Origin: Aporhodopirellula rubra
Lineage (GTDB): Bacteria; Planctomycetota; Planctomycetia; Pirellulales; Pirellulaceae
Assembly: GCF_014192335.1 (NCBI RefSeq)
Contig: NZ_JACHXU010000033.1
Span: 1-64,000 of the forward strand
Length of the DNA stretch: 64,000 bases
Direction: 5' to 3'
Shown here in pieces: positions 46,093-55,854 of this stretch (positions are counted from its first letter, which is position 1; each line of letters begins with the position of its first letter). Both the position numbers and the translations under genes were made by a program. The notes below the pieces were generated by a model that searched no databases, was not told the origin of the DNA, and saw nothing but the letters and a program-made list of their open reading frames with translations.

Positions 46093-47316
46093 TTAATTCG
46101 TCAGCAGGATTGACGCAGCTAGCCGACATGCGTCGAGGTATTCGTCAACCAGCAGGTACTCGTCGGCCGTATGAATCGCCGCCTGTCCGCAGCCGAGCGT
46201 AACAGCTTCGATTCCATGAAGGAACAACCAGTTCGCATCGAGTCCCCCATTGGCGACTTCGCAGACCGGATCACGGCCGAGGCGCGAGATCCATTGCTGT
46301 GCCCCCAAAACGGATGGGTGATCAAGGTCCAAGGCGAACGCTTCGTAATCGACGTGGCTGCTGAACTCGATTCGTCCACATCGACCGCTTGCATCGGTGA
46401 CTTCGCGGGCCGCCTGTTCGAGCGCCTCGCGAATTTGGCTGACGATCCAGGTGCGGAATTCCGCATCATGGCTGCGTGCTTCGATCTTCAAAGAAACTTC
46501 CGGCGTCACCACGTTGGTTGCTTCGCCTCCTTGGATAACTCCAACGTTCGCGGTGCCTCGCTTACCATCGCGTTCGATCAAGCCATGCAGCCCAGCGTCG
46601 TGCAACGCCGCAATTGCTTTCGCCGCAATTGCGATCGCGCTGACACCTTTTTCCGGTGCCACTCCCGCATGAGACGCATAGCCATAGACAGTCGCCTGCA
46701 TCCGCTCGCCACCGATCGCACCCTGTCGAATTTTGTCCAGCGTTCCGCCATCAAAGTTGAACGCTTGGTCAACCTTGCCGATCTTTGTCGGATCGAGATG
46801 GCGAGCGCCTTCGAGTCCGACTTCCTCTTGAATCAGAAACGAAATCACCGCAGGCGCGAGGTCTGCCTCCGGATGCGCGCTGGCGTACCGGAGTCGCTCG
46901 ATAACGGCAGTTAAGATGACCGCACACCCCGAGCGATCATCACCGCCGAGTCCCGTTGGTCCTTCGGCGACCACGATTCGTCCGAGTTCAGGATCGTTTC
47001 GCAAAACCGGTTTGGCGTTTAGACAAATGGGGACGGTGTCCATATGTGCCGACAACAGCGTCCGTGGCAGCGATGGATTGCCGGGCAGCGATACAATCAG
47101 GTTCCCGCTGTTTCCTTCGATCCGCGTGCGTAGGTGAGCGTCGTCTTCTGCGATCCAATTCGGATCGACACCTGCATCGGTAAGCATTTGCGTGATCGCG
47201 GCCGCGACGGCGGCTTCGTCACCGCTTCGTCCCGGAATCGCAGTCAACTGCATGAAACGCGCGATGGCGTCATCCGAATCAATAGCGACAAGCGAGTTCT
47301 CAGCTGCGGTGGACAT
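46093..47316 (-). CDS. M20-family peptidase, peptidase T-like
   Basis: A 407-residue zinc aminopeptidase of the PepT/tripeptidase branch of M20, cytoplasmic with no signal peptide. Metal and catalytic residues appear in LLSAHMDTVP, GPTGLGGDDRSG, FLIQEEVGLEG and NFDGG. The last zinc His is near the C-terminus in AAIHTADEY. A dimerisation domain with ASHAGVAPEKGVSAI is intact. It should release N-terminal residues from short peptides. It is transcribed alone, divergent from the metal ATPase. Confidence 0.9.
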   Translation of the reverse strand: MSTAAENSLVAIDSDDAIARFMQLTAIPGRSGDEAAVAAAITQMLTDAGVDPNWIAEDDAHLRTRIEGNSGNLIVSLPGNPSLPRTLLSAHMDTVPICLNAKPVLRNDPELGRIVVAEGPTGLGGDDRSGCAVILTAVIERLRYASAHPEADLAPAVISFLIQEEVGLEGARHLDPTKIGKVDQAFNFDGGTLDKIRQGAIGGERMQATVYGYASHAGVAPEKGVSAIAIAAKAIAALHDAGLHGLIERDGKRGTANVGVIQGGEATNVVTPEVSLKIEARSHDAEFRTWIVSQIREALEQAAREVTDASGRCGRIEFSSHVDYEAFALDLDHPSVLGAQQWISRLGRDPVCEVANGGLDANWLFLHGIEAVTLGCGQAAIHTADEYLLVDEYLDACRLAASILLTN

Positions 47317-47367
47317 TCAGGACTCTTGGTAAAAGGTTAGGTTCGTCGGTTCAGAATGCTCGCGTGT

Positions 47368-47412
47368 CCGTTATCGAGTCCACAAAAGGCCCGTTATCGA
47401 ATCCAGAAAAGG
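47368..47412. repeat. 22-bp tandem repeat upstream of the metal ATPase
   Basis: A unit beginning CCGTTATCGA and ending AAAAGG occurs at 47368-47389 and 47391-47412, with two mismatches and a one-base gap. It lies between the divergent M20 peptidase and metal-ATPase genes, about 140 bases before the ATPase start. It could be a pair of binding sites for a regulator, which is inference. Confidence 0.75.
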
Positions 47413-47553
47413 TAGGGTAACGAATATGTCTCATCCATACAAATTCGCGGACCAAAGTGTCGGGGAGCTTCTGCCACCAATCGTATCGGGTATCCTGACC
47501 GCTCGGCAATCCATCAATAGAACGTTTCAGCTCGACTTCCCCCCAGACTGCGA

Positions 47554-49758
47554 ATGCCTTCCCGTGCCCCGCTGCAGCGAAAAATACACGGTCTCGACTG
47601 TGTCGAAGAGGTCTCGATGCTCAAGCGTGAGTTGCTCCCGCTCGTCGAAGATGAATCGCGACTGACGTTTGATCTCTTGCGTGCCAAGCTGACGATCGAT
47701 GTCAACGGCACATCTCGATCGACAGAGGAGATCGACGCGGCGATCCAACGTACCGGATTGCGATTCGAACCGTGGGTGGATTCCTCACCATCGGACGAAC
47801 CCGTTTCGTTTTGGCAGAAACACCGTCGTGCCATCCTGACCGCGATCAGCGGCCTGTGTGGTGTGATCGGGTGGTTGCTGCAGACTTTTTACGGTCGGTC
47901 GGACAATGTTGCCGGAGAACTTGCTCAATCATCCGAACTCGGTATCTCGCCGATCGCCGCGACCATTTACTTGGTCGGCATCATTGCGGGGTTGATCCTT
48001 GTGCTGCCCAAAGCATGGCGATCGCTCGTCTCGATGCGACCGGACATGAACCTGCTCATGAGCGTCGCGGTCGTTGGCGCGATTGCGATCGGAGAATGGT
48101 TCGAGGCCTCCACGGTCGCATTCTTGTTTTCGCTATCTCTGTTGCTCGAATCGTGGAGCATCGGACGTGCTCGACGCGCGATCAGCGCTCTGATGCAATG
48201 GACACCGCCGGTCGCGAGGCTGGTTAGTGAATCAGGCGACGTGCTGGAGACACCACCCGATGAGATCGCGATCGGATCGACGCTGCAGATACGTCCGGGC
48301 GACAAGGTGCCACTCGATGGCGTCGTGCTTTCGGGGACGAGTGACATCGATCAGTCACCGATTACAGGCGAAAGCGTCCCGATCGAAAAAGAAGTGGGTG
48401 ACACTGTTTATGCCGGCACGATCAATGGTGACGGTGTTCTCACGATGCAGACTACCAAGACGTCCGACGACTCGACGCTCGCGCGGATCATTCGCATGGT
48501 CAGTGAAGCGGGATCGAAACGAGCCAACGCCGAACAGTGGGTCGAAAAGTTCGCCGCGATTTACACACCGATTGTTTTCGCATCAGCGCTGCTCGTGATG
48601 CTCATTCCGCCGTTGTTGTTTGCGGCTTCCTGGAATGATTGGATCTATCGCTCACTCGTGCTGTTGGTTATTGCCTGCCCGTGTGCGTTGGTGATTTCGA
48701 CACCCGTTAGCGTCATTTCCGCGCTGACATCGGCGGCCCGGCACGGCGTTTTAATCAAAGGGGGTGTGTTCATCGAACTGCCCGCTGCTCTCGATGCGAT
48801 CGCGTTCGACAAAACAGGGACGCTCACGCACGGCGAACCCGCGGTTTCCGAAATTGTGCTCGGCATTGATGGAAGCGACGTGCCGATCCTCGACGAGCAA
48901 GCCTTCCTATCGCTCGCCGCCTCGATCGCGTCTCAGAGCAGTCATCCGTTGTCCCTCGCGATCGTCGACTATGCGCGTGAGAGCGACGTTCAGACCACCG
49001 CTGCTACGGATGTTGTTGCGATTCCTGGCAAGGGAACGACGGCGATGGTGGATGGGCAATCGATTTGGATGGGATCCGAGCGGTTGATGAAGGATCGTGC
49101 GATCAGTTGCAGTCGCACCAAGGGGCTCCTCAACGAAGCGAAGTTTCGCGACCACAGTGTCGTTATCGTAGGTGATTCAGAACGTGTGCTTGGGATCGTC
49201 CTGTTGCGAGATCCGGTGCGCAGCATCGCTCACGGTGTCATTGCTCGGCTTCGCGAGTCCGGGATTCACAACATCTCCATGTTGACTGGAGATCATGATG
49301 CGGCCGCTCAGCGGGTTGCCGAGCAAGCGGGCATCGATGACGTGCACTCGCAGCTCCTCCCTGAGGACAAGGTCGAAGTGATCGGGCTGATGGTCGAAGA
49401 GTATGGGAACGTGGCGATGGTGGGCGACGGGGTGAACGATGCTCCCGCTCTCGCGATCGCAACACTCGGGATTGCGATGGGTGGTAGCGGCAGCGACGCA
49501 GCCATCGAAACTGCCGATATCACTCTGATGTCCGATGATCTTAATTTGCTGCCTTGGTTGCGTGAGCATTCTGTGCGCACGCTCTTGATCATTCGCCAAA
49601 ACATCATCTTCGCGTTAAGCATCAAATTCATCTTTGTGTTACTCACCTTTTTGGGGTATGCCTCCTTGTGGGCCGCCATCGCCGCGGACACGGGGGCATC
49701 GCTGTTGGTGATTTTCAACGCGCTGCGGTTACTGCAAACGCGATCCACTACCGGGTAA
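47554..49758 (+). CDS. Heavy-metal-transporting P1B-type ATPase
   Basis: A 734-residue P1B ATPase exporting soft or transition metal ions (Zn/Cd/Co/Pb or Cu type). A short N-terminal HMA-like domain has GLDCVEEV, with one Cys followed by Glu instead of CxxC. Membrane helices include the CPC motif in VIACPCALVIS. Phosphorylation is at Asp in FDKTGTLTHG, the actuator loop is SPITGESVP, the HP locus is SQSSHPLSLAI, and the hinge is VGDGVNDAPALA. CPC plus the single-Cys DCxxE-type N-terminus points to the Zn/Cd (ZntA/CadA-like) group rather than Cu, but this is inference. No adjacent metalloregulator was seen. Confidence 0.93.
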   Translation: MPSRAPLQRKIHGLDCVEEVSMLKRELLPLVEDESRLTFDLLRAKLTIDVNGTSRSTEEIDAAIQRTGLRFEPWVDSSPSDEPVSFWQKHRRAILTAISGLCGVIGWLLQTFYGRSDNVAGELAQSSELGISPIAATIYLVGIIAGLILVLPKAWRSLVSMRPDMNLLMSVAVVGAIAIGEWFEASTVAFLFSLSLLLESWSIGRARRAISALMQWTPPVARLVSESGDVLETPPDEIAIGSTLQIRPGDKVPLDGVVLSGTSDIDQSPITGESVPIEKEVGDTVYAGTINGDGVLTMQTTKTSDDSTLARIIRMVSEAGSKRANAEQWVEKFAAIYTPIVFASALLVMLIPPLLFAASWNDWIYRSLVLLVIACPCALVISTPVSVISALTSAARHGVLIKGGVFIELPAALDAIAFDKTGTLTHGEPAVSEIVLGIDGSDVPILDEQAFLSLAASIASQSSHPLSLAIVDYARESDVQTTAATDVVAIPGKGTTAMVDGQSIWMGSERLMKDRAISCSRTKGLLNEAKFRDHSVVIVGDSERVLGIVLLRDPVRSIAHGVIARLRESGIHNISMLTGDHDAAAQRVAEQAGIDDVHSQLLPEDKVEVIGLMVEEYGNVAMVGDGVNDAPALAIATLGIAMGGSGSDAAIETADITLMSDDLNLLPWLREHSVRTLLIIRQNIIFALSIKFIFVLLTFLGYASLWAAIAADTGASLLVIFNALRLLQTRSTTG

Positions 49759-49795
49759 GCGTGCCCGCACGAAAACTGTCACTACCTAAACTTCC

Positions 49796-50089
49796 ATGAT
49801 CGAAGTACGCGAAACGAAAGACGGCTGCACCTTCAAAATTCGCGCGACCCCGAAGGCCAAGAAACCTTCTATCGGCGGAGAACACGACGGTTCGCTGAAG
49901 GTGGTGGTTGCCGCGCCCGCCGAAGATGGAAAGGCGAACGCGGCCGTCATTGCCGCAATCGCGAAATGGCTGGGAACGAGTAAATCGCATATCGACATTA
50001 TTGCCGGGCACACCGCGAGGGTGAAAACCATTCACGTGACCGGCATGCCGAAAGAGACTCTGATCGGTGCGATCGAATCGGCCGGGTGA
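49796..50089 (+). CDS. DUF167 (UPF0235/YggU) family protein
   Basis: A 97-residue DUF167 protein of unknown function, conserved from bacteria to eukaryotes. Diagnostic parts are IRATPKAKKPSIGG, then LKVVVAAPAEDGKANAAVI and the later helix/strand VKTIHV. Length and order match the family. It lies 37 bases after the metal-ATPase stop and may share its transcript. Confidence 0.9.
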   Translation: MIEVRETKDGCTFKIRATPKAKKPSIGGEHDGSLKVVVAAPAEDGKANAAVIAAIAKWLGTSKSHIDIIAGHTARVKTIHVTGMPKETLIGAIESAG

Positions 50090-50476
50090 TAGGTGTCCCT
50101 TCATCCGGCGACCCGTATGCCGATAAGCTCCCTCAACGGATGATCGCTGAGAAAAACGATCCGCCGATACGGCCCCGCACGCAACCGTTGGTTTAGCCCG
50201 TTGAGCGAGAGATGCGCCGCGACTGGGCTGTTAGAAGGCTGGGCTGGCGGGCAGAAAGCAGTAGGGGCCCGGTCAGACATCGTTCGCCAAAACGTCAACC
50301 CGCCGATCAGTGAACTGTTCTGTCTAATCGCGCGCTTAAAAATACGTCGCACGGGTCGCATGGGCCGTGAAATCGCAGTTAAACTGGGGGGCAATGTGGA
50401 TCATTAAAGTGATCCGATGATCTCTCGCCTTCGTGCGAATCCCCACTAGTCAATGTCCGTAAATTCAGCTTCGATA
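50090..50476. other. Intergenic region
   Basis: About 390 bases between the DUF167 and ThuA-like genes. GGATCA at 50398-50403 and TGATCC at 50410-50415 form a small inverted repeat that might be an operator for the ThuA-like gene. A minus-strand open frame at 50101-50394 (97 codons) has no recognisable features and is rejected as a gene. Confidence 0.45.
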
Positions 50477-51514
50477 ATGGCAAAAATCAAATACCTGCTC
50501 CTCGCGTTGTTCGCATTCAATGGAATTGTTGCAGAGGCGGCACCGCTGGTCTTCGAAGGCGAATCTGGCATCGGAAAGGGGAAACACATTGTTTTTCTGG
50601 CAGGCGATCATGAATATCGTTCCGAGGAATCTTTGCCGGCACTGGCTCGGATTCTCGCGAAACATCATGGATTCAAATGCACGGTCCTGTTCAACATTGA
50701 TCCGGAAACCGGCGAAATTGTGGCGGGAACCCCTTCAAACATGCCGGGCCTCGAAGCACTTGAGACCGCGGATCTCGCCGTCGTGTTCTTGCGGTTTCAA
50801 AATCTTCCAGGCGACCAAATGAAACACCTCGACACGTACCTGCGTCGCGGAGGCCCGGTTGTCGGAATGCGTACCGCAACCCACGCGTTCCAAATTCCCA
50901 AAGACCAGCCGTACTCGAAGTATTCCTTCAAGAGTGACGCCAGCGGTTACGAGCTCGGCTTCGGCCATCAAGTGCTCGGCCAGACCTGGGTCGGTCACTA
51001 TGGGCGCAATCATCGACAAAGCACACGAATCTCTGTACTCGACTCGATGAAAGACCACCCGATTTTGCGTGGAGTGGAAGACGTCTGGGTTCAAGCCGGT
51101 GCGTACGTTGGGAAGCCTGTTGATGGTCAAATTTTGACGATGGCACAACCGCTCGAAGGCATGACCCCGGATTCTCCCGTCGTCGAAAGTCTCCCGCCAC
51201 AGCCGTCCGAATGGACTCGCACCTATCAGTCAGCCGATGGCAAGGAAGGACGCGTTTTTACCTCGCTATACGGTACACCCGAAGACATTACGAATGATGG
51301 TTATCGCCGCATGATGGTCAACGGAATGCTCTGGGCGATCGGTTTGGAAGACGCTATCACGCCTGATCTCAACGTTGAGTTCGTCGGTCCATTCCAACCG
51401 AATACGTTTGGTAACCAAACTCATGCACTGGGAATCAAACCCGAAATGTATGAGGGGTTTGAAAGCCCAATTCCGGCAAACAACAACACCAACAAGCCGA
51501 AGAAGAAAAAGTAA
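50477..51514 (+). CDS. Exported ThuA-domain protein
   Basis: About 345 residues with a signal peptide (IKYLLLALFAFNGIVAEA) and a ThuA-like amidotransferase-fold domain. KHIVFLAGDHEYRSEESLP, ADLAVVFLRF, YLRRGGPVVGMRTATHAF and the later YQSADGKEGRVFTSLYG with NGMLWAIGLED are typical of the family linked to trehalose/disaccharide use (ThuA) and abundant in planctomycetes. The C-terminus is Asn/Lys-rich. ATG 50477 gives the cleaner signal peptide; ATG 50453 is in frame. A role in keto-sugar or polysaccharide turnover with the DUF1080 proteins is inferred. Confidence 0.85.
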   Translation: MAKIKYLLLALFAFNGIVAEAAPLVFEGESGIGKGKHIVFLAGDHEYRSEESLPALARILAKHHGFKCTVLFNIDPETGEIVAGTPSNMPGLEALETADLAVVFLRFQNLPGDQMKHLDTYLRRGGPVVGMRTATHAFQIPKDQPYSKYSFKSDASGYELGFGHQVLGQTWVGHYGRNHRQSTRISVLDSMKDHPILRGVEDVWVQAGAYVGKPVDGQILTMAQPLEGMTPDSPVVESLPPQPSEWTRTYQSADGKEGRVFTSLYGTPEDITNDGYRRMMVNGMLWAIGLEDAITPDLNVEFVGPFQPNTFGNQTHALGIKPEMYEGFESPIPANNNTNKPKKKK

Positions 51515-51740
51515 ACGCCGGCGCGGTTGTCTCTTAATCGACGCCTTTGCCTCTTCCGCGAACGGACATTGTCCATCAGGCGTTTGAACGCTGGTAGCCT
51601 CTGCGGCGATCTCCGACGGTCAGTTTTTCACTTGAGCAAGTGACCGAGGGATCTAAGTTGCTCGCGAACTCGGGGCAGTCGTTTTCAACCTTCGTGACCA
51701 TTGCCGTGATTCGATTCGCGGCCGTAGCGGATCCTATCCG

Positions 51741-52730
51741 TTACGATTCATAGCCACGCGGATGCGATTGGTGCCATCGCCAAGCGGTTGCGACGACTTC
51801 TCGAACGTCCGTGTACTTGGCTTTCCAGTCCAATACCTTTTCGGCGAGCGTAGCGTCCGCGACGAGTTCCGCCGGGTCTCCCGGTCGTCGCTCGCCCATC
51901 ACGACGGGAATCGGGTGTCCGGTGACTTCGCGACATGCGTCGACGATTTCACGAACGCTGACGCCTTTGCCCGTGCCGAGATTGACGCAAATCCCCTCGC
52001 CCGGTTGCAGCCTCTCGAGGGCTCGCAGGTGCGCGTCGGCTAAGTCTTCGACGTGGATGTAATCCCGGATGCACGTTCCGTCCGGCGTTGGGTAGTCGTC
52101 GCCGAAAATCGTGATGCTCTCCCGTTGCCCAAGTGCGACCTGCAACACGATCGGAATCAGGTGCGACTCCGGGTCGTGGTGTTCGCCGATTTCGCCGCCC
52201 GCATGTGCACCGGCGGCGTTGAAGTATCTCAGCGCCGCGTAGCCGAACCCGTACGCGTGGGCATAATCGGCGAGTGCCCGTTCGATTACTAGTTTTGTGA
52301 AACCGTAAGGGTTAATCGGATTCTGCGGAGTCGTTTCGGCAATCGGCATTTTTTCCGGCTGCCCATAAGTGGCCGTTGTACTGCTGAAGACGATTTTCTT
52401 GACGTCGGCCCGTCGCATTGCCTCGAGAAGCGAGAGTGTCGCGACGACGTTGTTTTGATAATAAATCGCCGGTTTGCGTACGGACTCTCCGACTTCGGCG
52501 AACGCGGCGAAGTGCATAACTACGTCGATGTCGTTGTCGCGTAATGTTTTTTCGACGAGAGCGGAATCGGTTAATTCGCCCTCGACAAACGTGTCTTGGG
52601 GGACCGATTGGCAGTGGCCTCGGGAGAGGTTATCGAAAACGACTACTCGGTGACCTTCGGAAATCAACCGTGCGACGGCGTGTGATCCGATATATCCGGC
52701 GCCACCTACAACCAAAACGTTCATCTGCAT
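51741..52730 (-). CDS. galE: UDP-glucose 4-epimerase
   Basis: A 329-residue extended SDR that interconverts UDP-glucose and UDP-galactose. The NAD motif is VVGGAGYIGSH, the catalytic Ser/Thr is in FSSTTATYG, and the catalytic Tyr-Lys is in YGFTK. Other GalE signatures are RYFNAAGA, GDDYPTPDGTCIRDYIHVEDLA and NLGTGKGVS. Starts at ATG 52730 or ATG 52724 are both possible. It supplies a sugar nucleotide for surface glycans or galactose use. It is divergent from xerD with 113 bases between. Confidence 0.95.
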   Translation of the reverse strand: MQMNVLVVGGAGYIGSHAVARLISEGHRVVVFDNLSRGHCQSVPQDTFVEGELTDSALVEKTLRDNDIDVVMHFAAFAEVGESVRKPAIYYQNNVVATLSLLEAMRRADVKKIVFSSTTATYGQPEKMPIAETTPQNPINPYGFTKLVIERALADYAHAYGFGYAALRYFNAAGAHAGGEIGEHHDPESHLIPIVLQVALGQRESITIFGDDYPTPDGTCIRDYIHVEDLADAHLRALERLQPGEGICVNLGTGKGVSVREIVDACREVTGHPIPVVMGERRPGDPAELVADATLAEKVLDWKAKYTDVREVVATAWRWHQSHPRGYES

Positions 52731-52843
52731 CAATCAATGGGGAGCAAGGGTCGATAAGACTTGCATGGTAATCAATCAGACGATTTGCTAACACGGGACT
52801 CGAATGCCCACCAACGGTCGGATCAGGCGACGGGAGAAAAAAC

Positions 52844-53797
52844 ATGGCGAAACGACTGACAAAGCTGCAGCAACTGCAAAACGGGGCGGCAGCGCCTAAG
52901 AAAGTCGAGTCGGGAGATTCGATCTGTTCAGATTTCCACGTCTATCTGAAACGGGAATGCCACCTCGCCAAAAATACCATCGATGCCTATCGCCGCGACA
53001 TGAAACAGTTCGTCGCGTGGCTCGATGGACGTAAACCGGCGGATATGAAGGTGAACGACCTCTCTGATTTCATCGGGTTTTTACACGATCGCAATCTCGC
53101 TCCCGCGTCAATTTCTCGCAACATCGTCGCCGTTCGTACGTTTTACAAATACCTTCAACTCGAAGGCATCGCGACGGAAAACCCGGCTGAGCTGCTCGCG
53201 ACGCAGAAGTCCTGGCAGAGGATGCCTGGCGTCATGTCGCCGACCGAGGTTGAAGCGTTCCTCTCGGCGGTGAAGAAGAGTGATCAATTTTGGGAACGTG
53301 ACCGCGCGATTCTCGAAGTCCTGTACGCAACCGGATGTCGCGCATCGGAAGTTTGCTCGTTGCGAGTTCGTGATCTCTCATTGCCGGAAAAACATCTGCG
53401 ATGCCACGGCAAAGGTGACAAGCAACGGATGGTTCCGATCGGCGGCCGCGCGATCGCAGCGATCGAACTGTATCTCTCGCAAGCTCGGGGGATTCTCGCA
53501 GCACGGGCCCCATCTCTCTGCGACGAGTTGTTCCTATCGCGAGGTGGCAGACCACTCGATCGAGTGCAACTTTGGCGATTGGTGAAGCGATACGCCGAAC
53601 GTGCCGGAATTCTTTCCGAGATCAGTCCGCACTCATTGCGACATAGTTTTGCGACGCATCTACTCGCCGGCGGCGCTGACCTCCGGCAGGTCCAGGAAAT
53701 GCTCGGGCACGCGAGCATCCAAACAACGCAGATCTACACGCATGTTGAACATAGCCGGTTGCAACGCGTCCACCGCGAGTTTCATCCGCGGGCATAA
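52844..53797 (+). CDS. xerD: Tyrosine recombinase XerD
   Basis: A 317-residue Xer recombinase. The N-terminal core-binding domain (about 25-110) has FHVYLKRECHLAKNTIDAYRRD. The catalytic domain carries Arg in TGCRASEVCSL, Lys in HGKGDKQR, HSLRHSFATHLL, and the closing GHASIQTTQIYTHV with the nucleophilic Tyr. It would act with its partner at dif to resolve chromosome dimers. The chromosome-dimer role is inferred from strong XerD resemblance. The last 16 bases overlap the convergent methyltransferase gene. Confidence 0.93.
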   Translation: MAKRLTKLQQLQNGAAAPKKVESGDSICSDFHVYLKRECHLAKNTIDAYRRDMKQFVAWLDGRKPADMKVNDLSDFIGFLHDRNLAPASISRNIVAVRTFYKYLQLEGIATENPAELLATQKSWQRMPGVMSPTEVEAFLSAVKKSDQFWERDRAILEVLYATGCRASEVCSLRVRDLSLPEKHLRCHGKGDKQRMVPIGGRAIAAIELYLSQARGILAARAPSLCDELFLSRGGRPLDRVQLWRLVKRYAERAGILSEISPHSLRHSFATHLLAGGADLRQVQEMLGHASIQTTQIYTHVEHSRLQRVHREFHPRA

Positions 53798-54582
53798 TCG
53801 CGATCGGATTGTCTCGTTGCGATCATCACTTCACGCTTGCCACCCTTAGGACCGGGGACTCGGAGCACGTCCAAACCGACTGCCTCCATTCGGTGACGGA
53901 TCTCGGTCGCGACGCAGTACGTCACCAGCCGACCGCCTGGTCGGAGACGTTGTACAAGCATCCGCAAGAACGGGATCTCCCAAAGCTCTGGGTTTGTCTT
54001 TGGATCAAACGCGTCTAAATAAACGGCGTCTGCAATCACGTTCGCGTGTGCAGCGAAGTCGCGGGCATCACCCACGACAAGTTCAACCTCGTGCATCGCC
54101 GACAATTTCCAATGCGATGAAAAAAGTGATCCTGAATCGCGTTGCCGATCCACGAACGTCGTTTCGATCTGCTCGGCATACCAATTCAGAAATTGTTCTG
54201 CCAACTCAGGCTGGTGCAACCCTCGCGAAAGATCGAGCAAGCGGAGCGTTTCGCACATCAGGGGGCGTCGTTCCACACTGATGAATTTCAACGGACGCTC
54301 GTAACGCACCATTCGATCCAGTGTGCGGAGCATCGACAAACCGGTGCCAAAACCGATTTCGAGTATCGTCGACGGCCAACCGGAAAACGTGTCCGTTCCC
54401 GTTTCGATCGAGCAGCCGCCGTTGATCAGATAGACGTGATCGCACTCCGAAGCGGCGCCGCATCGGCTGTGATACGACACCTCGTTGTCGACATGGACCA
54501 ACGTTCGGCTGTCGTCGTCCGTAATTTCAATCAACCAGTCAGGTTGTGGGCAAGACAATTGCACACGTCGTGGCGGGGCCAT
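53782..54582 (-). CDS. MnmC N-terminal-like (MnmD/DUF752) methyltransferase
   Basis: About 266 residues, an SAM-dependent methyltransferase related to the MnmC N-domain that methylates the wobble uridine of tRNA (nm5s2U to mnm5s2U). The SAM motif is ILEIGFGTGLSM, motif post-II ISVERRP, and the DUF752 signature is VYLDAFDPKTNPELWEI. RVPGPKGGKREVMIA closes the domain. The FAD oxidase half of MnmC is absent. ATG 54582 and GTG 54627 are both possible starts. It is tail-to-tail with xerD, overlapping by 16 bases. A tRNA role is inferred from the family. Confidence 0.85.
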   Translation of the reverse strand: MAPPRRVQLSCPQPDWLIEITDDDSRTLVHVDNEVSYHSRCGAASECDHVYLINGGCSIETGTDTFSGWPSTILEIGFGTGLSMLRTLDRMVRYERPLKFISVERRPLMCETLRLLDLSRGLHQPELAEQFLNWYAEQIETTFVDRQRDSGSLFSSHWKLSAMHEVELVVGDARDFAAHANVIADAVYLDAFDPKTNPELWEIPFLRMLVQRLRPGGRLVTYCVATEIRHRMEAVGLDVLRVPGPKGGKREVMIATRQSDRDYARG

Positions 54583-54648
54583 GAGGCGAGAATCCCATTG
54601 ACCGAATCTCGTCGTAGCCGAACCCACAACGGGTTCGCTTCTGACGGA

Positions 54649-55641
54649 CTACGACAGCACTGATTCTGCCATAGCTTCGAGTCGATTGCGACCGGAGGCT
54701 TTTGCGTTGTAGAGCATCTGGTCGCAACGACCAAACACGTCTTCCCAGTTTTCGTCGACACCGGCTTCCACGAGCCCCGCACTGGCCGTGACGCGAATTT
54801 CAATGTCGCCAATTTGCATGGTCATTTCAGCGAGTCGATTCAGCATTGTTTCGATTTGCTGTCGAACCGGATCAATCGTTTGTGCCGTGATCATGACCGA
54901 GAACTCTTCGCCGCCGAATCGAACGATCGAGGAGTCCGCCGAAATCGTTGCCACCATCTCTTTTGCGACGCGTTGCAGAACAACATCACCGACACAGTGT
55001 CCGTAGGTGTCGTTAATCTCTTTGAACCGATCCAAATCGATTAATGCCACAAAAAGTGATCGGCCTTGGCTTTGTGCGTCGCTCAGAAAACGCGAGTATC
55101 GTCGTTGTAAATTTCGCCGGTTGGACAATCCCGTGAGCGGATCATTGTCGGCCTCCGCGAGATAGCCGAGCACCATCCGTTGGCGTTCAATCGAAAATCG
55201 AATCACGCGGATCAGCGACGCCGTCGTGAAATGGCCCTTGGCGATATAGTCTTGAGCACCACACTGGATCGCTCGAATCGCCAAATCGTCATCGTCCTGG
55301 CCGGTCAAAACAATGATCGGCAAACACGAATCGAACGCACGTAACTGTTCAAACGATTCGGCGCCGCGGGCATCGGGGAGATTGATGTCCACGAGTGCGA
55401 CGTCGTAGTCGTGGTTTTGCAATCGGTCGATCGCCGCGCACATGTTGCTAACGTGATCGACGGAGATGCTGACTTTGTTTTGTTTCGCGAATGACCGTTC
55501 GATGATCGAAGCGTCCATCGGATCGTCTTCAATTAAGAGAACGCGATGATGCTTGCCTGCACATCGGACACTCGCAAAATCCAGCGTCCCGCTTTGTTTC
55601 TGTTGTTCTAGTTCGCGGATGATGTTTTCGTACTCGCCCAT
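54649..55641 (-). CDS. Response regulator diguanylate cyclase (REC-GGDEF)
   Basis: About 330 residues. A receiver domain (LLIEDDPMD; phosphoacceptor Asp in LVDINLPD; LTGQ; YIAKG) is followed by a GGDEF domain with DPLTGLSNRR, DLDRFKEINDTYGH and the active motif FGGEEFSV. It should make c-di-GMP when phosphorylated. The RxxD inhibitory site expected before the active motif is missing (the aligned residues read A and S). No cognate kinase is adjacent. ATG 55641 begins MGEYENIIREL; an in-frame extension to 55692 is less likely. Confidence 0.92.
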   Translation of the reverse strand: MGEYENIIRELEQQKQSGTLDFASVRCAGKHHRVLLIEDDPMDASIIERSFAKQNKVSISVDHVSNMCAAIDRLQNHDYDVALVDINLPDARGAESFEQLRAFDSCLPIIVLTGQDDDDLAIRAIQCGAQDYIAKGHFTTASLIRVIRFSIERQRMVLGYLAEADNDPLTGLSNRRNLQRRYSRFLSDAQSQGRSLFVALIDLDRFKEINDTYGHCVGDVVLQRVAKEMVATISADSSIVRFGGEEFSVMITAQTIDPVRQQIETMLNRLAEMTMQIGDIEIRVTASAGLVEAGVDENWEDVFGRCDQMLYNAKASGRNRLEAMAESVLS

Positions 55642-55854
55642 GTTCTCAATGCCCCAGCGCCTGAATTGAAATCGCGGTCGGAAGGAACACAAGACTTACT
55701 TGCTTTCCCGCACGACCACGTCAAAACATGGGATAGGTAACATGGCCTTGCCTTCGGAATGCGGAACGTTGACATGCATTCACTGCAATCTCCGAAGCCT
55801 ATATTCCGGTTTTATGCAATGATCCGTTTGTGTCGGTTTCACGGGCTCCGGAGC

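Noticed and set aside
50101-50394. 97-codon minus-strand frame as a gene
   Set aside because: No recognisable domain, unusual composition, and no conserved feature.
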